DNA of 64,000 nucleotides from Lapidilactobacillus wuchangensis (GCF_003946645.1 NZ_RHOU01000003.1:1-64000); one strand, 5' to 3'; shown: positions 53,211 through 62,345, counted from the stretch's first letter. A program made the numbers and translations. The notes: a model not told the origin generated them from the letters alone.

Positions 53211-54908
53211 TTATTTTTTCCGATGCTGTTTCAAATCATCGGCCTGTCGTAATAATTCAGCCGCGTGTTCCTCAGCCAGCGTAGTTACCTTGGTACCAGC
53301 AGTCATTTTAGCTAAAACCAAAACCCGTTGATCGCCAGTTACTGGCTGCAAAGTTGTCGTCGTTTCACCGTGTTGCACCTTTTTCTCAATTAAGTACTGG
53401 TGGTCACTCATCGCCGCTACTTGTGGTAAATGCGTGATACATAATACTTGCGAATATTGGGCTAACAGATTAATTTTGTCGGCAATTGCTTGAGCCACTC
53501 GACCACTTACACCAGTATCAACCTCATCGAAAATAATGCTGGTTACGCCCTCATTATGAGCAATAATTGTTTTAATCGCCAACATAATTCGTGACAACTC
53601 ACCACCAGACGCAATTTTGACTAACGGCTTTAAATCTTCGCCCGGATTGGTCCGCAAATAAAATTCGGCATGATCCTGACCACTACTCAAATATTCACCT
53701 TGATTAGTCGTAAAGTGTACCGAGAACACGGCTTTTTCCATGTAAAGTGAGCTTAACTGCCGATGAATATCGGCGGCCAATTTTTTAGCAACTTGTTGCC
53801 GCGCCTTCGTTAATTGGTTGGCCAAGTCAGCTAATTGGCCCTGGATTTCTTTAAATTCAGCCGCAATTTGATCACCATCATTGGTCACTTTTTGCATTTG
53901 CTGATACTCAGTTTTAATTTTGGCCTGGTATTGCTGAACATCACTTAAATCGGGACCATATTTACGTTTCAGATTATTGATCACTTCAAGCCGCTGTTCA
54001 ATTTCATTGAGCCGATCTTCATCAAACTCTAAATTATCTAACTCGTTTTGAACGCTAGTACTAACATCCTGCAGATCATAATAAATACTATTAATATGAT
54101 CGGAAAGTTCCTGATATTCAGGACTTAACTGGGCAATGTCAGCGAGTTGACCTCGAGCGACTGCCGTTAAATCCATGGCGTTTTGATCCTCATTGGTGAG
54201 CACCGCCAAACTTTGTTGTAGCGCAAAATTAACCCGTTGAAAATTCGTTAAGCGATCACGCTCTTGGGTTAATTGGTCGTCCTCATTTGCCTGCAACTTT
54301 GCCTGATCGATTTCTTGTAATTGAAATTGCAACATATCCAGTCGTTGCGCATATGCTTGTTCATTCCGGTTACGATCATCTAACTGCTGTTTTAAACGCC
54401 GATATTTGCCATAGACTGCTTGATAATCTGCTTTGATCTTGGCAATTTTCTGATGCCCGTATTGATCCAAAATGGCTAAATGTTGTTCTGGATTCATTAA
54501 TTCCTGATGTTCATTTTGACCATGGATATCAACTAATTGTTCACCAATTTGTCGCAAAACAGTGGTGGTCACAATCTTATTATTAATTCGACAAACGTTA
54601 CGGCCATTGCGGCTCAGTTCCCGCTCCAACAGAATGTTTTGACCATCTAGTGGCAAATCATTCTCGGCGAACAACGCCTGCAATTTATCGCCTAGCTTAA
54701 CCACAAACAGGCCTTGAACGTCAGTTTTCTTAGCTTTACTGCGAATAAAATCGCTGGAGCCACGACCACCGACCAACAGGCCTAACGCGTCAATAATAAT
54801 CGATTTACCAGCACCAGTTTCACCGGTTAAAACAGTCATCCCCGTTTCAAAATCGACTTCTAAATGTTCAATAATTGCAAAATCACGGATAATTAAATTT
54901 GCTAACAT
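53211..54908 (-). CDS. recN: DNA repair ATPase RecN
   Basis: 565 residues. Walker A TGETGAGKSIIIDAL; coiled coil in the centre; 'KIASGGELSRIMLAIK' signature and 'SIIFDEVDTGVSG' Walker B. An SMC-like protein for double-strand break repair. Conserved order argR-recN. No LexA box was seen directly before it. Confidence 0.96.
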   Translation of the reverse strand: MLANLIIRDFAIIEHLEVDFETGMTVLTGETGAGKSIIIDALGLLVGGRGSSDFIRSKAKKTDVQGLFVVKLGDKLQALFAENDLPLDGQNILLERELSRNGRNVCRINNKIVTTTVLRQIGEQLVDIHGQNEHQELMNPEQHLAILDQYGHQKIAKIKADYQAVYGKYRRLKQQLDDRNRNEQAYAQRLDMLQFQLQEIDQAKLQANEDDQLTQERDRLTNFQRVNFALQQSLAVLTNEDQNAMDLTAVARGQLADIAQLSPEYQELSDHINSIYYDLQDVSTSVQNELDNLEFDEDRLNEIEQRLEVINNLKRKYGPDLSDVQQYQAKIKTEYQQMQKVTNDGDQIAAEFKEIQGQLADLANQLTKARQQVAKKLAADIHRQLSSLYMEKAVFSVHFTTNQGEYLSSGQDHAEFYLRTNPGEDLKPLVKIASGGELSRIMLAIKTIIAHNEGVTSIIFDEVDTGVSGRVAQAIADKINLLAQYSQVLCITHLPQVAAMSDHQYLIEKKVQHGETTTTLQPVTGDQRVLVLAKMTAGTKVTTLAEEHAAELLRQADDLKQHRKK

Positions 54909-54938
54909 ACCAACTACCCTTTCATTAGCTAATCATTT

Positions 54939-55391
54939 CTAAATCAGTTGTGTTAAACGTTCCCAAATCCGGTTAATGGCTGCTGGTTCCGACTTCAAAA
55001 TCAATAAAACCCCATCATCATTGTCCATGACCATGAACACTTCAGACCAATGTAATTGTTTTAAAGCCGCGGCCACCATTGGGCCACTGCCAGGAGCGGT
55101 CTGAAGACTAATCAAATTGTCCTGTTGTGCTAATTGCACATGGGCATTTTCAAATAAGTCACGTAAGGTTTGATCATCAGTGGCGGGCTGCTTTTGTTCG
55201 GCCACTCGGTAAACCAAGCCATGATTGGTGGCAACCTTAATTAAATTAAGCTCATTGATATCGCGCGAAATTGTGGCCTGAGTCACTTGGTAGCCCTGTT
55301 GCGCCAAATATTGCACTAGGTCCGCTTGGCTTTGGATCGTGCCTGTTTGAATTGCTTGTATAATGAGTTGTTGCCGTAATTGCTTCTTCAT
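54939..55391 (-). CDS. argR: ArgR/AhrC-family regulator
   Basis: 150 residues. The N-terminal winged helix 'YLAQQGYQVTQATISRDINE' is clear. The C-terminal oligomerisation/arginine domain is recognisable by 'APGSGPMVAAALKQL' and DNDDGVLLIL. The usual G-T-I-A-G-D-D segment is altered upstream of the Asp pair (VMDNDD), so arginine binding may differ. Between tlyA and recN as in most Firmicutes. Confidence 0.9.
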   Translation of the reverse strand: MKKQLRQQLIIQAIQTGTIQSQADLVQYLAQQGYQVTQATISRDINELNLIKVATNHGLVYRVAEQKQPATDDQTLRDLFENAHVQLAQQDNLISLQTAPGSGPMVAAALKQLHWSEVFMVMDNDDGVLLILKSEPAAINRIWERLTQLI

Positions 55392-55406
55392 TTTTATCCC
55401 CTCAGA

Positions 55407-56234
55407 CTAGCCGTGCAGAACTGCCCAAGCTTGCGCTACAACCTGCTTTATTTCTGAATCATAATTCTTAACGGTGGCAGTTTCCACTGAGTCAGTTAAT
55501 TTGAAATACGCTAAAAACTCAATATTACCTGAACCACCAGTAATTGGTGAGAAATCAAGACCAGCAACAGAGAAGCCTTGAGTCTGGGCGAAATTTAGGA
55601 TTTTCTCCAGAACGGCAATATGTACCTTGGCATCACGAACAATCCCATGCTTGCCAACATGTTCACGTCCCGCTTCAAATTGCGGCTTGATCAGCGCGAC
55701 TAACCCACCACCAGGCACTAAAATTTTCGTCAATGGTGGCAAAATTAATTCCAAAGAAATAAATGACACGTCCGTCACCGCAAATTCGGGCTGGCCAGAA
55801 GTGAAATCTTCGGGCTTACTGTAACGGAAATTAACTCGTTCCATAACGGTCACTCGGGGATCTTCCCGTAATTTCCAAGCCAATTGATTATAACCGACAT
55901 CCAAAGCGTAGACGAGTTTGGCACCGTTTTGTAGGGAAACGTCAGTAAAACCACCAGTTGAAGAACCAATATCCAAGACCGTTTTATCTTGCACGTCAAT
56001 CTTAAATACTTTTAAGGCCTTGGCCAATTTAAAGCCACCGCGGGAAACATAAGGGTTGACTTGGCCCTTCACTCTTAAGGCTGTTTCAATTGGAATCTTC
56101 TCACCAGGCTTGTCGAGGCGTTCTTCATGGTCATTAACCACTTGCCCAGCCATGACCGCCCGTTTAGCTTGTTCCCGTGAAGAAAATAAGCCTTGCTGTA
56201 CTAATAAAATATCGACACGTTCTTTTTTAATCAT
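55407..56234 (-). CDS. tlyA: TlyA-family rRNA 2'-O-methyltransferase
   Basis: 275 residues. S4 domain first (VDILLVQQGLFSSREQAKRA), then a FtsJ-like SAM domain with 'VLDIGSSTGGFTDVSLQNGA', 'ALDVGYNQLAW' and 'LIKPQFEAGRE'. Known members methylate rRNA; also annotated hemolysin A. Overlaps ispA by 4 bp. Confidence 0.93.
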   Translation of the reverse strand: MIKKERVDILLVQQGLFSSREQAKRAVMAGQVVNDHEERLDKPGEKIPIETALRVKGQVNPYVSRGGFKLAKALKVFKIDVQDKTVLDIGSSTGGFTDVSLQNGAKLVYALDVGYNQLAWKLREDPRVTVMERVNFRYSKPEDFTSGQPEFAVTDVSFISLELILPPLTKILVPGGGLVALIKPQFEAGREHVGKHGIVRDAKVHIAVLEKILNFAQTQGFSVAGLDFSPITGGSGNIEFLAYFKLTDSVETATVKNYDSEIKQVVAQAWAVLHG

Positions 56235-57115
56235 TTAATTTCTCCATCAAAATAACGTAAAAACTGCTGCAAACCTTGCCAATTTTCAGGCAAGGCTGCT
56301 AAAGCCGTTTGCGCGGCAGCGACTTGTGCGGCTAAGGCCTGTTGGGCACCAACAACTCCGAGCTGGGCCGGATAAGTATTTTTGCCCTCTTCTTGGTCTT
56401 TATGCACGGCTTTGCCCATTTTGGCCGCAGTACTATGAATATCCTGTAAATCATCAAAGATTTGAAAAGCCACTCCGAAATGATGGCCAAAATCAACTAA
56501 ACTAGCACTAGTTGGTAAGGACAAGTTCAACCGACACGCAGCCAGCTGAAATGGTGCTGTCAACAACGCTCCGGTCTTCAGAGCATCTAGTTGTGCAACC
56601 GCCGCTAAACTATCTAAGCTGGTGCCAGTCTGGTGAATATCAATCGCCTGTCCAGCAACCATTCCTTGAGGGCCGCTAGCCGTTGCCAGAATCCCACATA
56701 ATTGTCCAGCCTGGGGTAATGATAACCGACCCAACCACTGAAAGGCCAACGTTAGCAAACCATCACCGGCCAGAATCGCCATGGCTTCACCGAACTGCCG
56801 ATGATTAGTTGGCCGACCACGACGATAATCATCATTATCCATCGCTGGTAAATCATCGTGAATCAAAGAATAAGTGTGAACCAATTCGATGCTACCAGCA
56901 ATTGCCAAATCAACTTCAGGAACAATTTCTTGATAAGCGGCTACCGTTGCTAAATAAAGCAAGGGGCGGATCCGTTTGCCACCAGCTAATAACGAATAAG
57001 CCATGCTCGCTTGTAATTGCGGCTGTTGATCCACCTTACCAATTTCGTCACGTAAATAAGTATTTAACGTCTCCCGCCAATCCGCCGCTGAAAACGCTGC
57101 TGCCGATGCTGTCAT
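56231..57115 (-). CDS. ispA: Polyprenyl (farnesyl) diphosphate synthase
   Basis: 294 residues. First Asp-rich motif DDLPAMDNDDYRRGRPTNH, second FQIFDDLQD, and 'LLAGGKRIRPLL' substrate-binding Lys/Arg. It builds C15 (or similar) isoprenoid diphosphate for undecaprenyl and quinone synthesis. A 113-bp gap follows xseB; start and ribosome binding site are acceptable (CGAGGTAACATC before ATG). Confidence 0.93.
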   Translation of the reverse strand: MTASAAAFSAADWRETLNTYLRDEIGKVDQQPQLQASMAYSLLAGGKRIRPLLYLATVAAYQEIVPEVDLAIAGSIELVHTYSLIHDDLPAMDNDDYRRGRPTNHRQFGEAMAILAGDGLLTLAFQWLGRLSLPQAGQLCGILATASGPQGMVAGQAIDIHQTGTSLDSLAAVAQLDALKTGALLTAPFQLAACRLNLSLPTSASLVDFGHHFGVAFQIFDDLQDIHSTAAKMGKAVHKDQEEGKNTYPAQLGVVGAQQALAAQVAAAQTALAALPENWQGLQQFLRYFDGEIK

Positions 57116-57228
57116 GATGTTACCTCGCTTTCACCTTCGAGAACAGTTTGCAATAATCTCATCAATACTAGCACAAAAATAACGATTATCTGGCCGCGTT
57201 GACTGAACGCCAATTAACCAGTAAATCC

Positions 57229-57483
57229 TTATTTTTGGGCTTGATCAGTGGTTTGCTGCGGATCAAGTAAGCCAACTTCGCCTTGCTCATTGACAATTTG
57301 CGTTAAAGTGTTTTCGGCATCAGTTAAAGTTTTCTCCAATGAACGTGAAAGTTTGATCCCAGTTTGAAATTTGGCTAAGGCTGTCTCTAAAGGCACATCG
57401 CCTTGTTCCAATTCATTGACGATTGTCGTTAAGGCCGTTAAATTCTCTTCAAAAGTGGGCTGTTTTGTTTTACTTGTTGTCAT
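57229..57483 (-). CDS. xseB: Exodeoxyribonuclease VII small subunit
   Basis: 84 residues. '[20 protein letters not shown]' and the '[13 protein letters not shown]' repeat are XseB signatures. Overlaps the end of xseA by 14 bp. Forms ExoVII with XseA. Confidence 0.95.
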   Translation of the reverse strand: MTTSKTKQPTFEENLTALTTIVNELEQGDVPLETALAKFQTGIKLSRSLEKTLTDAENTLTQIVNEQGEVGLLDPQQTTDQAQK

Positions 57484-58822
57484 TTGCTTGCTCCTTCTTT
57501 AAAACTTTCGCTCGCACAATCCCATCTGTTAAATGCACCTCAAATTGCTGATCAATTTGAAAATCAGCAACTTGGCGTAAAGGTTGGCCAGTAGTCGTCG
57601 TATTGTAGCTATAACCGCGATTTAAGGTACGTAACGGACTTAATTGATCAAGGTTACCCATTTGCGTCTGCACTTGCTGACGGCGCTGTTGCAAGGTAGT
57701 AGCCATCGCCCGAATCAAACGTTGTTGCAAATTAGTCACTTGCACTTGATTCGTGGCTAATCTAGTCTTGGGATTCAATTGTTGCAATCTTTGACCAGTT
57801 TGTTGGACTTGCCCTTGCTTTTGTTGTAAGTACGTTTGGCCCGCTCGCAAAAAACGCTGTTGTAATAAATCCAACTGCTGCGTATAGCCTTGATACAAAC
57901 GTTCCGGATGTTGAAACAAGAAACTCTGTTGTTGCCGTTGTAATTGCTGCTGCGCAATCCGGAGAATCTTTTGAAAACTGCGTTGTAATCGCACCCGATC
58001 TTGGGCAATTTCGGTTAAGACTTCACTTAATTGTGGGGTTGCTAATTCAGCTGCGGCTGTAGGCGTTGCTGCTCGCACGTCGGCTACTAAATCAGCAATG
58101 GTCGTATCAGTCTCATGGCCAACTGATGAAATAATTGGGATTGGGCTGCGCGCCATCGTCCGGGCAACGATTTCTTCATTGAAAGGCCAGAGATCTTCTA
58201 ATGAACCGCCGCCACGACCTATGATGATCGTATCAAAATCATTTTGCTGGTAAACTTGCTCTAAGCGTTGGACTAACGAATTAGCTGCCTGATCACCTTG
58301 AACCACAGCCGGAAACAAAACTAACTGCACTTTAGGATCACGGCGCTGACTTGTGGTAATAATGTCGCGAATGACTGCCCCAGATTGACTGGTAATAACT
58401 GCAATTCTTTGTGGATATTTCGGCAACTCGCGTTTATTCTGCTGAAATAACCCTTCCCCAGCCAGCTTCTCTTTCAACTGCTCATAAGCTTGGTAAAGGG
58501 CGCCAACACCGTCAGGCTCCATGCGCTCCACATAAATTTGGTAACTGCCGCTGGCTTCATATAAACCAATGCGACCGACTAATTGTACTTTCATACCAGT
58601 TTCGGGCACAAATTTTAATTTTTGAAAGGCGGACTTAAACATGATCGCACTAATTTTCGCGTGATCATCTTTTAAAGAAAAATACTGATGACTATTTGGT
58701 CGCAGCCGGAAATTCGATAATTCACCCGTTAAATAAACTCGCTGTAAGTAGGGATCAAAATCAAATTTACGCTTCAAATAAGTCGTCAACTGGGTAACGG
58801 TTAAATAATCCTGCTCAGCCAC
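57470..58822 (-). CDS. xseA: Exodeoxyribonuclease VII large subunit
   Basis: 450 residues. N-terminal OB fold ([20 protein letters not shown]), catalytic domain with '[18 protein letters not shown]' and '[18 protein letters not shown]', then a Gln-rich coiled coil. It degrades single-stranded DNA. Overlaps folD and xseB. Confidence 0.96.
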   Translation of the reverse strand: MAEQDYLTVTQLTTYLKRKFDFDPYLQRVYLTGELSNFRLRPNSHQYFSLKDDHAKISAIMFKSAFQKLKFVPETGMKVQLVGRIGLYEASGSYQIYVERMEPDGVGALYQAYEQLKEKLAGEGLFQQNKRELPKYPQRIAVITSQSGAVIRDIITTSQRRDPKVQLVLFPAVVQGDQAANSLVQRLEQVYQQNDFDTIIIGRGGGSLEDLWPFNEEIVARTMARSPIPIISSVGHETDTTIADLVADVRAATPTAAAELATPQLSEVLTEIAQDRVRLQRSFQKILRIAQQQLQRQQQSFLFQHPERLYQGYTQQLDLLQQRFLRAGQTYLQQKQGQVQQTGQRLQQLNPKTRLATNQVQVTNLQQRLIRAMATTLQQRRQQVQTQMGNLDQLSPLRTLNRGYSYNTTTTGQPLRQVADFQIDQQFEVHLTDGIVRAKVLKKEQANDNK

Positions 58823-59666
58823 GTTGTGCTCGTTTCTCAGCGAGATCAGTTGTTTGACTTAATAAAGCTGCCACCGTCATGGGACCGACGCCACCAGGCA
58901 CTGGTGTGATATAACTGGCAATTGGGGCCACAGCCTGATAATCAACATCACCAATTAACTTACCATTCACGCGATTAGTCCCGACGTCAATCACCACCGC
59001 GCCAGGTTTAACAAAATCGGCGGTGACATAATTAGGCTGTCCTAAAGCTGCTACCACAATATCAGCCGCTTGGGTCAAGGCAGCCACATTTTGAGAATGG
59101 GAATGGACGATGGTGACCGTCGCATCAGCAGCCAATAATAAACCAGCAATTGGGCGGCCGACAATTAAGCTGCGACCTAAAACTACCGCATTTTTGCCAG
59201 CCACATTAATCTGGTACTGCTGCAACAGCTTCATAATTCCGGCAGCGGTCGCGGGCACCAAGTCACTGCGGCCTGACCATAATTGGCCCAGATTATAAGG
59301 GTGGAAACCATCAACGTCCTTAGCTGGATCAACTGCCAACAAAACCGTCGCTTCATCAATTTGCACTGGCAGTGGTAACTGCACCAAAATGCCATCAATT
59401 GCAGCATCGTGATTTAACTCAGCAATCACCTGTAATAATTCACTTTGAGTCACTGTTTCTGGCAAGCGGCGGACAATCGAACGAATCCCCACTTTTTCTG
59501 CCTGTCGTGCTTTCATTCGTACATAAATTTCACTGGCGGGATCATGACCAACAAGCACTACCGCCAAACCAGGAATGATTTGGGCCGTTGCCAATTGTGC
59601 AACGCGATGTGCAGTTTCAGCACGCCAATCACGCGCTGTTGCTTTGCCATCTAAAATAATTGCCAA
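58815..59666 (-). CDS. folD: Bifunctional methylene-THF dehydrogenase/cyclohydrolase
   Basis: 283 residues. 'ILVQLPLPVQ', 'DVDGFHPYNLGQL', 'VVLGRSLIVGRPIAGLLL' (NADP site) and 'PVPGGVGPMTVAAL' are diagnostic. TTG start with GGGGG 7 nt upstream. First gene downstream of the E3 insertion; promoter at 59743-59771. Confidence 0.96.
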   Translation of the reverse strand: MAIILDGKATARDWRAETAHRVAQLATAQIIPGLAVVLVGHDPASEIYVRMKARQAEKVGIRSIVRRLPETVTQSELLQVIAELNHDAAIDGILVQLPLPVQIDEATVLLAVDPAKDVDGFHPYNLGQLWSGRSDLVPATAAGIMKLLQQYQINVAGKNAVVLGRSLIVGRPIAGLLLAADATVTIVHSHSQNVAALTQAADIVVAALGQPNYVTADFVKPGAVVIDVGTNRVNGKLIGDVDYQAVAPIASYITPVPGGVGPMTVAALLSQTTDLAEKRAQRG

Positions 59667-59742
59667 ATTAATTCCCCCTTCATAAAAAATACTCGTTCTT
59701 ATTTTAACTTGTTTTCTAGCTTTTTCCTAGCGCGTTTAGTCA

Positions 59743-59771
59743 GCATTAAGATTAACTTAGCGAATAGTCAA
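59743..59771 (-). promoter_or_regulatory. Promoter upstream of folD
   Basis: Minus-strand TTGACT (59766-59771) and TAATGC (59743-59748) are 17 bp apart. It lies between element E3 and folD, and would drive folD-xseA-xseB-ispA-tlyA-argR-recN independently of nusB. Confidence 0.55.
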
Positions 59772-59832
59772 CCAAACGAGCTATTCTTGTGAAATGTGCT
59801 TTAGTAAATTTCAAATATTAGTAAAGATGATT

Positions 59833-60500
59833 AAACAGAATGGCGTCTGACTCTGTTTCGGGCTGCTTGGCGTGGAACGCTGCCGGCATTGATTTGAGCT
59901 TATTGCTAGCGCAACAATCTCAAATACAAGCCTTGTTCTAAGTGGCCCAGCCACTAAGAACAATTTGGCGGCTGACGCCAAGATCCCTCCACGCCGTCTG
60001 GAGTTAATTCAGTTCACGTTATCTTTGTTAAAATTCGATGCAGCGATTGTAAATAGCGACAATTGATAATTCTTTATTTAGACTAGGAAATTAAATTGAG
60101 CATCACTAATCGGAAAATCAGATTGCCGAGTCTAACAAAATTTGATTGACAATTTTTCTAAGATAATCCAGAAACTATTATCGAGTGGTTTTTGTTGATT
60201 ATCTAGTTGATAGTTCAAATCAAATCAAGTTGAATTATCTCGCGACATTTGCCTTAATCGCGAATAAAAAGTGAAGTGCACTACCTTAACTCCAGACGGA
60301 ATGGAGGGCGTGGTTGTCAGCCAATCGGGTTTTATTTGCGTAGGAGCTTGCGAGAAGCAGCCAAATTTGTCTTGCCGCTTTAGCGGTTAGACAAAGGCTC
60401 GTATTTGAAACAATTGCGGTTTTTCAATTGGTTCAAATCGATGCCGGCCGCGTTCCACAACCAGCAAGCCCGCAATGCAGTCAGAACCAATTCTGTTTTG
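59833..60500 (-). repeat. Element E3 of the structured repeat family, complete copy, inverted relative to E1/E2/E4
   Basis: Left arm: CTTGGCGT 59866-59873 with ACGCCAAG 59975-59982; ATTTGAG 59892-59898 with CTCAAAT 59919-59925; apical TTGTTCT 59933-59939 with AGAACAA 59957-59963, inner AGTGGC/GCCACT. The core (about 60008-60284) matches the E1/E2 cores in reverse complement (for example 60093-60111). Right arm: TGGTTGT 60311-60317 with ACAACCA 60457-60463; apical TTTGTCT 60366-60372 with AGACAAA 60389-60395, inner CCGC/GCGG; ATTTGAA 60403-60409 with TTCAAAT 60432-60438, plus the extra segment near 60330-60362 also seen in E1. The ends read AAACAGAA and TTCTGTTT, an 8-bp terminal inverted repeat. 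No coding sequence. Confidence 0.88.
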
Positions 60501-60530
60501 GACATTTGTTACAAGATTCAATCAGTAAGT

Positions 60531-60554
60531 CGGAACAGAGTCAGCCGCCGTTCT
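60531..60554 (-). repeat. Second terminal fragment of the E family next to E3
   Basis: The reverse complement begins AGAACGGCGGCTGACTCTG, matching the E3 left end and the fragment at 51975-52016. It lies 30 bp outside the right end of E3. The 60501-60578 flank holds no gene. Confidence 0.6.
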
Positions 60555-60578
60555 GCATTACCCGCCTTAATGCAAACA

Positions 60579-60618
60579 ATCCTGTGATACTTTAACAGTT
60601 ATCACAGGATCGCTTTTT
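60579..60618. terminator. Hairpin terminator between E3 and nusB
   Basis: ATCCTGTGATA (60579-60589) pairs perfectly with TATCACAGGAT (60600-60610). CGCTTTTT follows on the plus strand; on the minus strand T-content is modest. It probably ends the efp-yqhY-nusB transcript. Confidence 0.65.
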
Positions 60619-60694
60619 AAACTATCAAATTGACTGACTCTTAATAAAACTTATTTCTTTTTGAAATCACTGACGAACCAGTTAGTTGGGCTTA

Positions 60695-61147
60695 TTACTT
60701 CGCCGGCGCTGGTAAAAAGCTAGCTAAGACCCCATTAATAAATTTCTCAGCATTAGCATCACTAAATTCCTTGGCCAGCTGAATTGCCTCGTTAATTGCG
60801 ACCGCATTGGGAATTGTCGGCTGGTTTTGAATTTCATCTAAACCAAGCCGCAACAAAATTAAATCAGTTCGCGATAAACGTGCTAAAGTCCAACCCTTCT
60901 TCAATTTAGGCGTTAAGGCCTGATCGAGTTCAGTCTGTTTAGCAGAAACTTCCGTAACTAATGTTTCCAAATAAACTTGATTTGGATCAGACTTATCAAG
61001 CACTACTGGTGTTTGATCATCATCTTGATGATTTTCTTGAATCGCTAAGACAATTTGTAAGGCTCGCGGAATACTTAAGTCGGGATTACTAGCCAACATA
61101 AATAAAGCCTGAAAAGCAAGTTTACGTGTCTGATGACGATCTAACAT
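60695..61147 (-). CDS. nusB: Transcription antitermination factor NusB
   Basis: 150 residues. 'LDRHQTRKLAFQALFMLAS' and 'IPNAVAINEAIQLAKEFSD' with the final 'KFINGVLASFL' are NusB signatures. It acts with NusE on rRNA transcription. Third gene of efp-yqhY-nusB. Confidence 0.96.
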   Translation of the reverse strand: MLDRHQTRKLAFQALFMLASNPDLSIPRALQIVLAIQENHQDDDQTPVVLDKSDPNQVYLETLVTEVSAKQTELDQALTPKLKKGWTLARLSRTDLILLRLGLDEIQNQPTIPNAVAINEAIQLAKEFSDANAEKFINGVLASFLPAPAK

Positions 61148-61150
61148 TTT

Positions 61151-61615
61151 CTATTCTCCCGTAGGTTGATCGGCACTTTCTTTGCTGGCTTGATCTTGAT
61201 TGATTGCATCAGCGAAAAAGGCACTTGGATCGACTTTTTCTTCTTTTTCCGGAATAATTCCTTCCACATGAACATTGACTTCAGCTAAGTGAAGATCAGT
61301 CATATAGAATAATTGTTCTTTTAAGGTTTGTTGCATAGCTAAGGCAACTTTAGGCACAGAAACACCATAGTCCAGGTAGACATAAACATCAGCAGCGACT
61401 TGATCGCCATTGACACTTAATTCCACACCGCGGCCATGATCTTGACGGCCCAAGATAGTGTTAATACTGCTGGCCAAGTTACCACGCATTTCATAAACGC
61501 CCTTCACTTGTTTAGCAGCAATGCCTAAAATAATTTCTAGTACTTGCGGCGCGATTTGAATCGTGCCCTGTTGATCATCACGTTCAGCTAAAACAATATT
61601 CTTCTCGTCTGCCAT
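61151..61615 (-). CDS. yqhY: Asp23/Gls24 family protein YqhY
   Basis: 154 residues. 'TIQIAPQVLEIILGIAAKQV', 'LGRQDHGRGVELS' and 'VYVYLDYGVSVPKVA' are Asp23-family patterns, with an acidic C-terminal tail. Located between efp and nusB as in Bacillus and lactobacilli, where YqhY is linked to control of acetyl-CoA carboxylase activity. Confidence 0.93.
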   Translation of the reverse strand: MADEKNIVLAERDDQQGTIQIAPQVLEIILGIAAKQVKGVYEMRGNLASSINTILGRQDHGRGVELSVNGDQVAADVYVYLDYGVSVPKVALAMQQTLKEQLFYMTDLHLAEVNVHVEGIIPEKEEKVDPSAFFADAINQDQASKESADQPTGE

Positions 61616-61628
61616 TGTTTGTTACCCC

Positions 61629-62192
61629 CTAGCTATTCGCTCTTGAGATATAACTACCATCAGTTGTATTAATCGTTAACACATCACCGGCATTAATGAA
61701 GAATGGCACTTGAACAACCAAGCCAGTTTCCATCGTTGCTGGTTTCGTACCACCGGAAGATGTATCGCCACGAATCCCAGGTTCAGTTTCAGTGACTGTT
61801 AAATCAACCGTATTTGGCAAATCAACACCCAAGGTTTCGGCACCATGCATCATTACACCGACCTGCATATTTTCTTTCAAAAATTTCAATTCGTAAGTAA
61901 TTTCTTCGCCAGGTAATTCTAATTGTTCGTAAGTTGACATATCCATGAAGACATAGTTATCACCATCTGCATAAAGATACTGCATTTGCTTACTTTCGAT
62001 TTGTGCTTTTTCAACTTTTTCAGTGGAACGGAAAGTTTTTTCTTGAACCGCGCCAGTCCGTAAGTTCTTTAACTTACTCCGAACAAAGGCACTGCCCTTA
62101 CCAGGTTTAACATGTTGGAACTCGACAATACGCCATAGGCCACCATCAACTTGGATAGTTAAACCATTTTTAAATTCGTTAACTGAAATCAT
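61629..62192 (-). CDS. efp: Translation elongation factor P
   Basis: 187 residues. Domain I carries [13 protein letters not shown]; the Lys at the loop tip is the post-translationally modified residue in related bacteria. It relieves ribosome stalling at polyproline. '[20 protein letters not shown]' is the domain III signature. Confidence 0.97.
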   Translation of the reverse strand: MISVNEFKNGLTIQVDGGLWRIVEFQHVKPGKGSAFVRSKLKNLRTGAVQEKTFRSTEKVEKAQIESKQMQYLYADGDNYVFMDMSTYEQLELPGEEITYELKFLKENMQVGVMMHGAETLGVDLPNTVDLTVTETEPGIRGDTSSGGTKPATMETGLVVQVPFFINAGDVLTINTTDGSYISRANS

Positions 62193-62225
62193 AAATTATG
62201 CCTCGCTTATTTATTCAATACTCTT

Positions 62226-62255
62226 ACTATATCAATCTAACCCCGGTCTTGGCAA
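62226..62255 (-). promoter_or_regulatory. Promoter of the efp-yqhY-nusB operon
   Basis: Minus-strand TTGCCA (62250-62255) and TATAGT (62226-62231) are 18 bp apart, about 35 bp before the efp start. Confidence 0.55.
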
Positions 62256-62301
62256 CAAAAATCAGTTATTTATTGCTGGAACCGCGTTAAAATGATGTGG
62301 A

Positions 62302-62327
62302 CTTTCGCTAAACAACTCAGGCGAAAG
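62302..62327 (-). terminator. Hairpin after pepP
   Basis: CTTTCGC (62302-62308) and GCGAAAG (62321-62327) form a 7-bp stem. The T-tract is weak on the minus strand, so termination may be partial and efp could also be reached by read-through. Confidence 0.5.
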
Positions 62328-62345
62328 AACCGTCTTTTTGAACTC

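Noticed and set aside
60405-60587. Open frame in the right arm of E3
   Set aside because: It runs through arm helices and the flank. The same arm in other copies has no such frame.
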